The notes beneath the pieces are model-generated. The model saw only the letters and a list, made by a program, of their open reading frames with translations. It did not search any database and had not been told where the DNA came from. A stretch of 50,932 nucleotides of DNA from Gammaproteobacteria bacterium (GTDB lineage: Bacteria; Pseudomonadota; Gammaproteobacteria; DSM-19610): contig JAPHQV010000034.1 of NCBI GenBank assembly GCA_026197075.1, forward strand, positions 1 through 50,932, written 5' to 3'. The translations under genes were made by a program, and so were the position numbers. This document shows positions 9,388 through 16,889 of this stretch, in pieces. Numbering within the stretch: the stretch's first letter is position 1; each line of letters opens with the position of its first letter.

Positions 9388-10101
9388 ATGCCTACCACCA
9401 GCAACCCCCTGCTTGACAGCCTGCTATCCGGCCTCGATGAGAAGGCCAGCCAGTTCCTGTCCGAGTATGGCCGCAAGCGGCGCTTCCAGCCGGGTGAATT
9501 CCTGGCGCGGGAAGGTGATCCCTGCGAACAGGTATATATCATCCTGGACGGCACCGCCAGCATCCTCAAGGAAGATGCACGCCACAATAACAATGTCATC
9601 GCCCAGGTGAGCAAGGGCGCCATCATCGGGGAGATGGGCGTGTTCATGGACCTGCGCCGCTCCGCCAGCATCCGTGTCAACGACCCGCTGCTGGCCCTGG
9701 AGTTCCGCAAGGAAGACTTCGTCAATGCCCTGCTCAATTTCCCGGCCCTCACCGTGCGTCTGATGCGCTCCCTGTCCACCAAGCTGCGCGCCCTCAACGC
9801 GCGCCTCGTCGATACCCTGCAGCTGAACCATGCTCTGTACATGGGCACACGCCTGCTGGAGATGCTGCATGCAAACCCCGGCGTGACGGACGACCAGCCC
9901 GGCAGACCCCTGACCCTGCAGCTGGAACCCATCAGCCAGGAAAGCGGTCTGTCGCGCCTTGACCTGACCAATGCCTTGATTGAATTCACCCGCAACGACC
10001 TGATCTGGCAACTGCAGTTCAAGGAGGCCGATCGCGTGGAATTGCGCTGTGACCCGGAGAAGCTGCGGGACTTCCTGCATCGCATCACCCGACACGCCTG
10101 A
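9388..10101 (+). CDS. Crp/Fnr-type cyclic nucleotide-binding domain protein
   Basis: 237 aa. Residues about 25-135 form a cNMP-binding beta-roll: FQPGEFLAREGDPCEQVYIILDG, then GEMGVFMDLRRSASIRV, which keeps the Gly-Glu and Arg-Ser-Ala of the phosphate-binding cassette, so nucleotide binding is plausible. A long helix follows (LTVRLMRSLSTKLRALNARLVDTLQ). The C-terminal 60 residues could be a degenerate winged helix (ISQESGLSRLDLTNALIEF) but no classic HTH is obvious. The frame begins at TTG 9358; ATG 9388 is more likely. It lies 89 bp upstream of the DUF1538 cassette on the same strand and could regulate it; this is inference. Confidence 0.75.
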   Translation: MPTTSNPLLDSLLSGLDEKASQFLSEYGRKRRFQPGEFLAREGDPCEQVYIILDGTASILKEDARHNNNVIAQVSKGAIIGEMGVFMDLRRSASIRVNDPLLALEFRKEDFVNALLNFPALTVRLMRSLSTKLRALNARLVDTLQLNHALYMGTRLLEMLHANPGVTDDQPGRPLTLQLEPISQESGLSRLDLTNALIEFTRNDLIWQLQFKEADRVELRCDPEKLRDFLHRITRHA

Positions 10102-10190
10102 TCCGGGTAAGTCAGCGTGGGAATGCCGCCACGCCTGTTGTACGATGGATGTAAAGGTGACACCGGCAGAAAAGCGATCACAACCGTCTC

Positions 10191-10934
10191 ATGAAACTGC
10201 TGACTTCCCTGCTGCGCGCCTCCCTCGACAGCCTGCGTGACCTCACACCCGTGGTGCTGGTGGTGGTGTTTTTCCAGTTCCTGGTCCTCCGCCAGCCACT
10301 ACCCGACCACATGGGACTGGTCGACCTGGGGGTCGGCCTGGTCTATGTGGTGCTGGGTCTCACGCTCTTCGTCAAGGGACTGCAGCTGGGCCTGTTCCCC
10401 ATCGGCGAGGACCTGGCCTATGCCTTCGCCCGCAAGGGCTCGCTCGCCTGGCTACTGTTGTTCTCCTTTGCCCTGGGCTTCGGCACCACGGTAGCGGAGC
10501 CGGCCCTGATTGCCGTGGCCAACAAGGCGGCCGAGGTGGTTGCGGCTGGAGGCATCATACCCAATGACATCGAGAATCAGTCCCGGTTCGCCTTCCAGTT
10601 GCGCATGGTGGTGGCAGTGTCAGTCGGCAGCGCCGTGGTGCTCGGCGTGTTGCGTATCTTCAAGGGCTGGCCCCTGCACTATCTCATCATCGCTGGATAT
10701 GTAATTGTCCTGCTGATCACGACCGTGGCGCCCGAGGAGATCATCGGCATCGCCTATGACTCCGGCGGCGTGACCACCTCGACCATCACGGTTCCCCTCG
10801 TCACCGCCCTTGGCGTTGGCCTGGCCAGCTCCATCAAGGGCAGGAATCCCATGCTGGACGGTTTTGGCCTGATCGCTTTTGCCTCGGTTATGCCCATCAT
10901 TTTCGTACTTGTATTTGGCCTGGTTCTGACCTGA
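10191..10934 (+). CDS. DUF1538 integral membrane protein, first copy
   Basis: 247 aa, about six to seven hydrophobic segments and few charges: a polytopic inner-membrane protein. DUF1538 signatures: [15 protein letters not shown] around residues 98-112 and [19 protein letters not shown] followed by [20 protein letters not shown] near the C-terminus. The family has no assigned function that I know; conserved polar motifs between membrane spans suggest a transporter. ATG at 10191 has no good ribosome site. It is followed after 9 bp by a paralog and then by PII-like and CBS genes, so the four form one operon. Confidence 0.85.
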   Translation: MKLLTSLLRASLDSLRDLTPVVLVVVFFQFLVLRQPLPDHMGLVDLGVGLVYVVLGLTLFVKGLQLGLFPIGEDLAYAFARKGSLAWLLLFSFALGFGTTVAEPALIAVANKAAEVVAAGGIIPNDIENQSRFAFQLRMVVAVSVGSAVVLGVLRIFKGWPLHYLIIAGYVIVLLITTVAPEEIIGIAYDSGGVTTSTITVPLVTALGVGLASSIKGRNPMLDGFGLIAFASVMPIIFVLVFGLVLT

Positions 10935-10943
10935 AGGGTGCTC

Positions 10944-11708
10944 ATGCAACTTCTCCAAACACTTTATTCAACCCTACTGGACGTATTGCCCATCGCAGCC
11001 ATCATCTTCGGTTTCCAGTACCTTGTGATCCGCAGGAGAGTCACCCATCTGCCGCGCGTACTCAGTGGTTTCGGCATGGTCCTGCTGGGCCTGAGCCTGT
11101 TCCTGCTCGGACTGGAACAGGCCCTGTTTCCACTGGGGGAACTGATGGCGGTCCAGCTCGCCTCCCCTGCCTTCCTGCCGGAACTGGTGGATGGGGCGCA
11201 ACGCCATTGGAGCGACTATTACTGGGTGTATCTTTTCGCCTTTGCCATTGGTGCCAGCACCACCATTGCCGAGCCTTCGCTGATCGCGGTCTCCATCAAG
11301 GCGGGGGAGATATCCGGCGGCACTATCGACCCCTTCATGCTGCGCATCGCCGTGGCGCTGGGCATGGCCTTCGGCATCACCCTCGGTGCCTGGCGTATCG
11401 TGACCGGCACCCCCCTCCACTGGCTGGTGATGGGGGCCTATGTACTGGTGATCTTGCAGACTCTGCGTTCGCCGAGGATGATCATACCGCTGGCCTTCGA
11501 CTCCGGCGGCGTGACCACCTCCACCATCACCGTGCCCATCATCGCGGCGCTCGGGCTGGGACTGGCCTCCTCCATCGAGGGACGCAGCATCCTCCTGGAC
11601 GGTTTCGGCATGATCGCCCTGGCCTGCCTCTTCCCCATCATCACGGTGATGGGCTATGCCCAGCTGGCCAACTGGCTGGAAACCCGTAAAAAACGTACAA
11701 CGGAATAG
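10944..11708 (+). CDS. DUF1538 integral membrane protein, second copy
   Basis: 254 aa polytopic membrane protein, paralog of the preceding gene. Shared motifs include [35 protein letters not shown] and EGRSILLDGFGMIALACLFPI. The frame opens with GTG at 10938, but AAGGG (10934-10938) places the ATG at 10944 better. In some bacteria, as I recall, two such domains are fused in one chain; here they are separate genes, so a heterodimer with pseudo-two-fold symmetry is likely. It ends 15 bp before the PII-like gene. Confidence 0.85.
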   Translation: MQLLQTLYSTLLDVLPIAAIIFGFQYLVIRRRVTHLPRVLSGFGMVLLGLSLFLLGLEQALFPLGELMAVQLASPAFLPELVDGAQRHWSDYYWVYLFAFAIGASTTIAEPSLIAVSIKAGEISGGTIDPFMLRIAVALGMAFGITLGAWRIVTGTPLHWLVMGAYVLVILQTLRSPRMIIPLAFDSGGVTTSTITVPIIAALGLGLASSIEGRSILLDGFGMIALACLFPIITVMGYAQLANWLETRKKRTTE

Positions 11709-11723
11709 CCCAAGGAGAGCATT

Positions 11724-12074
11724 ATGCGTTTCAAACTGATTCTTGCCTTTGTCGAGGACAGCAAGACCGATGCCCTGCTGAATGCCGCCCGCGAGTCCGG
11801 CGCGACCGGCGCGACCGTGATCAACAATGCCCGTGGCGAGGGCCTGAAGAAGGCGCGCGGCATTTTCGGCATGGAGATCTACTCACAACGGGATGTCCTG
11901 CTGTTCCTGGTGGAAGAGCACCAGGCCCGCAAGATCCTGGAACGCATCGCCGAGGTCGGTGAATTCGACGATACGCCCGGCACCGGCATCGCCGTGCAAC
12001 TGGATGTGGAGGATGCCCTCGGCGTCCAGCATCAGATCAAGACACTGGTCCACCAGATGGCAGACGAACTGTAA
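11724..12074 (+). CDS. PII-like signalling protein linked to DUF1538
   Basis: 116 aa, fits the PII (GlnB/GlnK) ferredoxin-like fold: MRFKLILAFVEDSKTDALLNAARESGATGATVINNARG, then QRDVLLFLVEEHQARKILERIAEVGEF and a C-terminal GTGIAVQLDVEDALGV. The long T-loop with the modifiable Tyr of true GlnB is missing, so uridylylation as in GlnB is unlikely. PII proteins commonly bind and gate membrane transporters (GlnK-AmtB), so its place directly behind two membrane proteins suggests it senses a small molecule and controls them. Strong ribosome site AAGGAGAG at 11712-11719. Confidence 0.82.
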   Translation: MRFKLILAFVEDSKTDALLNAARESGATGATVINNARGEGLKKARGIFGMEIYSQRDVLLFLVEEHQARKILERIAEVGEFDDTPGTGIAVQLDVEDALGVQHQIKTLVHQMADEL

Positions 12075-12088
12075 AGGGAGGGAAAACC

Positions 12089-12493
12089 ATGAGCAGCAAA
12101 GAAGATATCCGGGTTCGCGATGTCATGCACCACGGCTACTGCCTGGTCGATGGGCTTACCACGGTAGCGGATGCCATCAAGCTGATGCACCAGGAAAACG
12201 CCCATGCCCTGATCATCAACAAACGCGACGAGCACGATGAATACGGCCTGGTTCTGGTGTCCGACATCGCCAAGAAGGTCATGGCGCCTAACCGCGCGCC
12301 GGATCGGGTCAATGTCTACGAGATCATGTCCAAGCCCGTGCTAGGCGTGAAGCCGGAGATGCAACTGCGTTTCTGTGCCCGCATGTTCCACCAGTTCGGT
12401 CTGACCATCGCACCGGTCATCGATGCCAGCGGGGAGATCCTGGGCCTGGTCAACTACGATGACCTGGTATTGCGCGGTCTGGCCGCCGACTGA
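12089..12493 (+). CDS. CBS-pair domain protein
   Basis: 134 aa holding two tandem CBS motifs: RVRDVMHHGYCLVDGLTTVADAIKLM (about 8-33) and VYEIMSKPVLGVKPEMQLRFCARMF (about 75-99), each followed by a beta strand ending in LVLVSD or LGLVNYDDL. Such stand-alone Bateman modules bind adenosyl nucleotides and often sense energy charge or ionic strength for a partner transporter. Start ATG 12089 after GGGAGG, 14 bp behind the PII-like gene. Last gene of the cassette; it converges with nnrS across 8 bp. Confidence 0.88.
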   Translation: MSSKEDIRVRDVMHHGYCLVDGLTTVADAIKLMHQENAHALIINKRDEHDEYGLVLVSDIAKKVMAPNRAPDRVNVYEIMSKPVLGVKPEMQLRFCARMFHQFGLTIAPVIDASGEILGLVNYDDLVLRGLAAD

Positions 12494-12501
12494 CAGGTTT
12501 C

Positions 12502-13737
12502 CTATCCCGCGCGCCCGTCCACCCGCGGCGTCCAGTAGATCACGCCATATCGAGCTGCCCAGGGGAGCAGGCATAACAGCCAGACGCCGGCCGCCAGCAG
12601 GTTGGTGGACAGGCCGGCTACCAGGCCCAGGCCGGGCAGCTCCGCCAGGATGCGCAACAGCGCCGCCAGGTTCACACCGGCAAACAGCCAGGCCGTGAAG
12701 ACGTCCAGCCGCAGTTCGCGGCCCGAGTGGCCCAGGGTCACCCGCGTGGCCATGGCGATGGTCATGCCGGTGACGAAGCCGATGCCCAGGGCATGCAGGG
12801 GCGCCTGCCCCAGCGGTATGGACAGTGACAGCAACCGGGCCAGGTCCTGCAGCACGAACAGGGCCATGCCGATGGGCAGCCACAGGAAGGCGATGTGCAG
12901 CACCGCCAGCAGCGGCACCGCGAAGCTGCGCACCAGCCCCCAGCGCAGGCTCAGCCAGGCGCTGCCCAGCAACAGCGGGAGGTCGGCGAGCAGCAGCCAG
13001 GCCTCGGCCCCCAGGGCCGAGAGCAGCAGACGCAGGAAGGCGGCCGCCACCAGCAACTGCAGCAGGGGAAATGGCTGCACCCGTCGATAGGATTCCAGCA
13101 CGCAGTCACTGAAGAAGGGCAGCATGCGGTGCGCCACCGTCAGCAGCAGCGGGACCAGGAAGCCCCACAGGCCGATCTGCATGGCCAGCGCATAAGCCAT
13201 TGCGTTGTGCAGAACCAGCCCCACTCCATAGACCAGCATGCCGAGAGCCGCCATTCCCAGGTACAGGTTGAGCAGGGTCTCGTAACGCTTGTCCGCCGCC
13301 GGCGCCTCACGGTACACCCTCCACAGGGCGCGCAGTCCCAGCAGCCAGCCGGTCAGCAGCATGGCCACTCCCACTGCCATGAGCAGTCGATCCAGGAACA
13401 AACCCAGGTATAACACGGGCAGCGCCGCCAGCATCCACAGGAAGCTGCGTACGTAATCGGGTCGCGGCACCTCCCCGCCTCCCATCCAGCGCGGATAGGT
13501 GGTCATCAGGAAGCCGAAGATGAAGAAGGTAAACAGGGCATAGAGCATGAAAAAGCCATGCCCCCAGAGGCCCGGTACCTGCCAGGCGGGCGCGTTGAAG
13601 GCCGTGTAGCGCCCCAGCAGCTCCACGCCCCACAGCAGCAGGGTGAGTACCAGCTGCAAGGCGCCACCGAACATCATCATGCGGTGGGGTGCCGCCACGA
13701 AGACCTCGCGGCGACGATACGGTTCAGCGGGGTTCAA
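12502..13737 (-). CDS. nnrS: NnrS family heme-copper membrane protein
   Basis: About 411 aa with some twelve TM segments; NnrS features include AAPHRMMMFGGALQLVLTLL at the N-terminus, ALFTFFIFGFLMTTYPRWMGG, and HALGIGFVTGMTIAMATRVTLGHSGREL. NnrS proteins accompany denitrification genes and protect against NO-related stress (for example by preventing dinitrosyl-iron complexes in Vibrio). The most likely start is TTG at 13737, which overlaps the nirN stop (TTGA) and follows an AAGGA, implying translational coupling; the open frame reaches 13869. Last gene of the nir operon. Confidence 0.88.
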   Translation of the reverse strand: MNPAEPYRRREVFVAAPHRMMMFGGALQLVLTLLLWGVELLGRYTAFNAPAWQVPGLWGHGFFMLYALFTFFIFGFLMTTYPRWMGGGEVPRPDYVRSFLWMLAALPVLYLGLFLDRLLMAVGVAMLLTGWLLGLRALWRVYREAPAADKRYETLLNLYLGMAALGMLVYGVGLVLHNAMAYALAMQIGLWGFLVPLLLTVAHRMLPFFSDCVLESYRRVQPFPLLQLLVAAAFLRLLLSALGAEAWLLLADLPLLLGSAWLSLRWGLVRSFAVPLLAVLHIAFLWLPIGMALFVLQDLARLLSLSIPLGQAPLHALGIGFVTGMTIAMATRVTLGHSGRELRLDVFTAWLFAGVNLAALLRILAELPGLGLVAGLSTNLLAAGVWLLCLLPWAARYGVIYWTPRVDGRAG

Positions 13738-15458
13738 TGGCTGGTTCCTTCCGAATAGCGGGTCTTGTTCCAGACGTTGTACTTGCCAGAGGGCTTGCGC
13801 ATGGGCAGGCGCTTGACCTCTTCCAGGGTCTTCGCGTCGAACACCATCAGCGCCCCGTCCATCTCCCACAGGCTGACCAGGGCATGGCTGCCATCGCGGG
13901 TGAATTCCACGTGGGCCGCGGTCCTGCCCGGCTCGGGACGCAGGGTCTTGATGATCTCCAGGCTGCGCTTGTCGATCACGTGCATGGCGTCCTTGTGGGG
14001 GCCGAAGAAGACATCCACCCAGGCATAGGGTGAGTTTTCGTGGCTGCGCATGAAAAAGCCCGGTCCCAGGGTCTCGATGCGCCTGATGGTCTTCCAGGTC
14101 GTGAGGTCGATGACACTCACCTCACTCTTCTTCAGGTGGGGCGTGGCCAGCACCCGTCGGCCCTCATACTCGAAGGTGATGCCGGATCCGAGATGCGGCA
14201 TACCATCCAGGTCCAGGTCATCCACCTTGCGCCCGGCATCCAGGTCCACCACCTGGCCGTTTTTGGCATTGCGCGCCGCGCCCATCAGGTGGCGGTATTC
14301 CGGATCGAAGAAAAAATCATCCAGGTAGTCGTCAAGGCGGATGCGCCGCAGGCTGAATTCGGGTGTACCGGAATCCGTGGCTTGCGGGTACTGGATCTCC
14401 CACACCTCGGTCAGATCCTTGAGGGCGGCAATGAAACTGTTGCGTGGCGGCGCGGTATAGACGGCGCTCACCCGTGAACTGTTACCCTCCTCGTCACGCA
14501 CCGGGATCACCTGCAGGGGATCGAGGTTACGCCCATCCAGAATCACCAGGCTGTGGGGCAGGTAGTTGCCCACCAGCACGTAGCGCCCGTCGGGTGAAAC
14601 CGCCAAGTTGCGGGTATTGATGCCGGCACGGATCTCCGCCACCGTCTTCAGGTTGTAGATGTCGAACTTGCTGATCCAGCCGTCACGCGAGGCGAAATAG
14701 ACGTAGCGTCCGTCGGCGGAATACTTGGGCCCGCCGTGCAGGGCAAAACGGGTGGCAAAGCGATGAATCGGCTCGAACCGATCACCGTCCAGCAGGGTGG
14801 CATGGTTGTCACCCAGCTCCACCACGATGAACAGGTTCATCATATCTGCTTCGAATGCAGGCTTGTCCGGCAGGGAACCCGCAGGGTGAGGGACCAGCTG
14901 GCTGGCGCGCATGTCCTCCAGGGTCCAGTCGGGCATCTCCTCCGGCGCCGTGAAGGCCAGATCTGCCAGCAGGGTGATCTCCTCTGCTGAGAGCTGCTGC
15001 GCGAAACCCGGCATCTGGGTGGCCGGCCGCCCCTCGGCGATCACCTGCCGGGCCTCCTCCATCTTCAGGCGCCCCAGGTTCCCCGGCAACAGCGCCGGCC
15101 CCATGCCCCCCAGCCGCTCGGCGCCATGGCATTCGGCACAGTGCTGTGTATAGAGCTGCTTCACATCAGGCGCGGCGCTGGTGGATTGAACCGCCAATAG
15201 ACCAAGAATGCCAAGAAAACCCTTGAACCGCCAAGGCACCAAAAAAAGCGTTGAACCGCCAAGGTGCCAAGGACGCCAAGAAAAGCATTGAACCGCCAAG
15301 GCGCCAAGGACGCCAAGAAAATCTCTTGAATTTAAAATATTGGCGTCCTTGGCGCCTTGGCGGTTGATCCTGGTCTTTCTTGGCGCTCTTGGCGCCTTGG
15401 CGGTTGATCCTGGTCTTTCTTGGCGCTCTTGGCGCCTTGGCGGTTCAAAAAAATCCAT
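13734..15458 (-). CDS. nirN: NirN-like cytochrome c/d1 protein with a repeat-derived N-terminus
   Basis: 574-codon frame. From about residue 95 it is a NirN: heme c site CAECH (107-111) with GMGPALLPGNLGRLK, then a d1-type eight-bladed propeller ending FDAKTLEEVKRLPMRKPSGKYNVWN. It keeps one histidine equivalent to the NirS catalytic pair (GMPHLG) but not the other, as expected of a d1-handling, non-reductase homolog; NirN acts in periplasmic d1 maturation or transfer. The first 90 codons run through the 15186-15445 repeat array. The ATG at 15458 lies right behind the nirJ stop; a GTG at 15239 would instead give a normal signal peptide (VPWRFKGFLGILGLLAVQ then STSA-APD). The true start is unresolved. 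Confidence 0.88.
   Translation of the reverse strand: MDFFEPPRRQERQERPGSTAKAPRAPRKTRINRQGAKDANILNSRDFLGVLGALAVQCFSWRPWHLGGSTLFLVPWRFKGFLGILGLLAVQSTSAAPDVKQLYTQHCAECHGAERLGGMGPALLPGNLGRLKMEEARQVIAEGRPATQMPGFAQQLSAEEITLLADLAFTAPEEMPDWTLEDMRASQLVPHPAGSLPDKPAFEADMMNLFIVVELGDNHATLLDGDRFEPIHRFATRFALHGGPKYSADGRYVYFASRDGWISKFDIYNLKTVAEIRAGINTRNLAVSPDGRYVLVGNYLPHSLVILDGRNLDPLQVIPVRDEEGNSSRVSAVYTAPPRNSFIAALKDLTEVWEIQYPQATDSGTPEFSLRRIRLDDYLDDFFFDPEYRHLMGAARNAKNGQVVDLDAGRKVDDLDLDGMPHLGSGITFEYEGRRVLATPHLKKSEVSVIDLTTWKTIRRIETLGPGFFMRSHENSPYAWVDVFFGPHKDAMHVIDKRSLEIIKTLRPEPGRTAAHVEFTRDGSHALVSLWEMDGALMVFDAKTLEEVKRLPMRKPSGKYNVWNKTRYSEGTSH
15186..15445. repeat. Direct and inverted repeat array (ACCGCCAAGGCGCCAAG family)
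   Basis: Four direct units start TTGAACCGCC at 15186, 15223, 15251 and 15288 and continue as AAGGCGCCAAGGACGCCAAG with variation. After a short AT-rich centre the same sequence occurs inverted at 15340-15365, followed by two perfect tandem 40-bp copies (15364-15403 and 15404-15443). Segment 15291-15316 is a perfect 26-bp inverted match to 15340-15365 with a 23-nt loop, so the transcript can form a very strong hairpin. The whole array stays open in the nirN frame. GCCAAG-type repeats of this kind are scattered in several proteobacterial genomes; that is from memory. Confidence 0.92.
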
Positions 15459-15459
15459 A

Positions 15460-16662
15460 TCAAGCCTGCCGGATGCGGATGGTGCGCTTGTAGGGGGTGA
15501 CCTGCAGGCGTTCGTGGTCGCCGCTGGCGCCGATCTCCGTGTCGTCCAGGTAGCAGGCGGGATCTTCCGCCCAGGGATCGCCGGTCAGCGACCAGGCGCG
15601 CACGCGGGTGTTGCCGCCGCAGATGTCCAGGTAGTCGCACTCCCCGCAACGGCCCGTCACCGGGCGCGGCTGCTGCTTGAAGCCGGCCATGAGCGGGTCG
15701 GAGGTGTCGGGCCAGATGTCCGAGAAGGGCCGCTCGCGCACATTGCCCAGGTGGTAGTCCCACCAGAAGGTGTCGGGATGCACATTGCCCAGGTTGTCGA
15801 TATTGGCGATCCACAGGCCGGAGGCATTGCCGCCCCACTGGGCCAGGCGCGCGCGCATGGCCTCGGCCTGGTCCGGGAAGTGCTTCTGCACCCAGAACAA
15901 CAGGTAGACGCCGTCGGCATCGTTGTTGCCGGTGACGAACTCCCGCGGCCGGCCCGCCTGGATGTCGGCCCAGCAGCGTTCGAACAGCAGGTCCATGGTC
16001 TGGCGGGTCAGTTGGTGGACCACGTCGTCCTTGCGGTTGCGGTTGCCGCGCCCGGCATAGTTGAGATGGGACAGGTAGAACTTGTCGATGTCCATCTCCT
16101 CCATGAGATCCAGGATAGCCGGCAGTTCCGTGGCATTGTCCTGGGTCAGGGTGAAGCGCAGCCCCACCTTGATGCCATGCTGCTGGCACAAGCGGATGCC
16201 GTGCATGGAGGCATCGAAGGCCCCCTGCAGGCGCCGGAACTTGTCATGGGTGTTGCGCAGACCGTCGATGCTGATGCCCACGTAGTCGTAGCCCACCTCG
16301 GCGATCTGCTCGATATTACCCTCGTCGATCAGGGTGCCGTTGGTGGACAGGCCCACGTAGAAACCCATGGCCTTGGCACGCTTCGAGATGTCGTAGATAT
16401 CCGGGCGCAGCAGCGGCTCGCCGCCGGACAGGATCAGCACCGGCACCCCGTAGGCCTTGAGGTCGTCCATGACGGCATAGACCTCTTCGGTGTTCAGCTC
16501 GCCGGGGAAATCGTGATCGGCGGAGATGGAATAGCAGTGCTTGCAAGTGAGATTACAGCGCCGGATCAGGTTCCAGATCACCACGGGGCCGGGCGGCGTA
16601 CGCTTGGGGCCGAGCGGTTTGTTCTCCGCCAGGGCCTGCAGGTATTGGGTGATGCGGAACAT
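15460..16662 (-). CDS. nirJ: Heme d1 biosynthesis radical SAM protein NirJ
   Basis: 400 aa. The radical-SAM cluster motif CNLTCKHC sits at about residues 36-43, followed by LILSGGEPLLRPD and LSTNGTLID. A C-terminal SPASM-like cysteine region CGECDYLDICGGN probably holds a second Fe-S cluster. NirJ removes the two propionate side chains of 12,18-didecarboxysiroheme to form the oxo groups of d1. ATG at 16662 has a strong ribosome site (AGGGAGG, rc). It lies 186 bp downstream of nirH, a gap that holds a repeat element and follows an FNR-type box inside nirH, so it may have its own promoter. Confidence 0.95.
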   Translation of the reverse strand: MFRITQYLQALAENKPLGPKRTPPGPVVIWNLIRRCNLTCKHCYSISADHDFPGELNTEEVYAVMDDLKAYGVPVLILSGGEPLLRPDIYDISKRAKAMGFYVGLSTNGTLIDEGNIEQIAEVGYDYVGISIDGLRNTHDKFRRLQGAFDASMHGIRLCQQHGIKVGLRFTLTQDNATELPAILDLMEEMDIDKFYLSHLNYAGRGNRNRKDDVVHQLTRQTMDLLFERCWADIQAGRPREFVTGNNDADGVYLLFWVQKHFPDQAEAMRARLAQWGGNASGLWIANIDNLGNVHPDTFWWDYHLGNVRERPFSDIWPDTSDPLMAGFKQQPRPVTGRCGECDYLDICGGNTRVRAWSLTGDPWAEDPACYLDDTEIGASGDHERLQVTPYKRTIRIRQA

Positions 16663-16718
16663 GCGAAAACCTCCCTGGGAGTGCCGGAAACCAGGCCTTT
16701 CGGTCGCTTCCCGGCGGA

Positions 16719-16834
16719 GGATTCCGCGGCATCCCAGCCCGGTTGGCGGGTGTCGGCCGCATGGACGCGGCCGTCAAGCCTACAGGGATGTATTCACGGC
16801 GTCCCGTCAAACGGGCTGGGATGCCGCGGAATCC
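16719..16834. repeat. Dispersed element with 23-bp inverted arms, copy 1
   Basis: Perfect 23-bp inverted repeats at 16719-16741 and 16812-16834 (GGATTCCGCGGCATCCCAGC... and its complement). Between them is a core with its own 7-bp hairpin CGGCCGC / GCGGCCG (16754-16773) followed by TACAGGGATGTATTCAC (16781-16797). The core recurs in inverted orientation at the window end (50881-50932). It fills the nirH-nirJ gap and would lie in the nirJ leader. Confidence 0.85.
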
Positions 16835-16847
16835 GTTTCATGGCACT

Positions 16848-16889
16848 GTTATACGGACCTCTCTACAGCGCCACCTTGACCTTTATCAA
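16848..16889 (-). promoter_or_regulatory. Candidate internal FNR/DNR-dependent promoter for nirJ-nirN-nnrS
   Basis: A perfect FNR-family box TTGACCTTTATCAA occupies 16876-16889, inside the 3' coding end of nirH. On the minus strand a TATAAC (5/6 match to the -10 consensus) lies at 16848-16853, its centre 32 bp from the box centre, exactly as in a class II activated promoter; it overlaps the nirH stop codon. Transcription would begin near 16841, leaving a leader of about 180 nt with the inverted-repeat element before nirJ. Confidence 0.6.

Noticed and set aside
15186-15445. CRISPR array
   Set aside because: Units lack unique spacers of constant size, some are inverted, and the whole array is open in the nirN frame. 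It is a repeat cluster, not CRISPR.
16541-16879. Small ORF (112 codons) across the dispersed element
   Set aside because: The frame only translates the repeat; similar small reading frames recur wherever such an element lies. It has no ribosome site and overlaps the nirJ start region.
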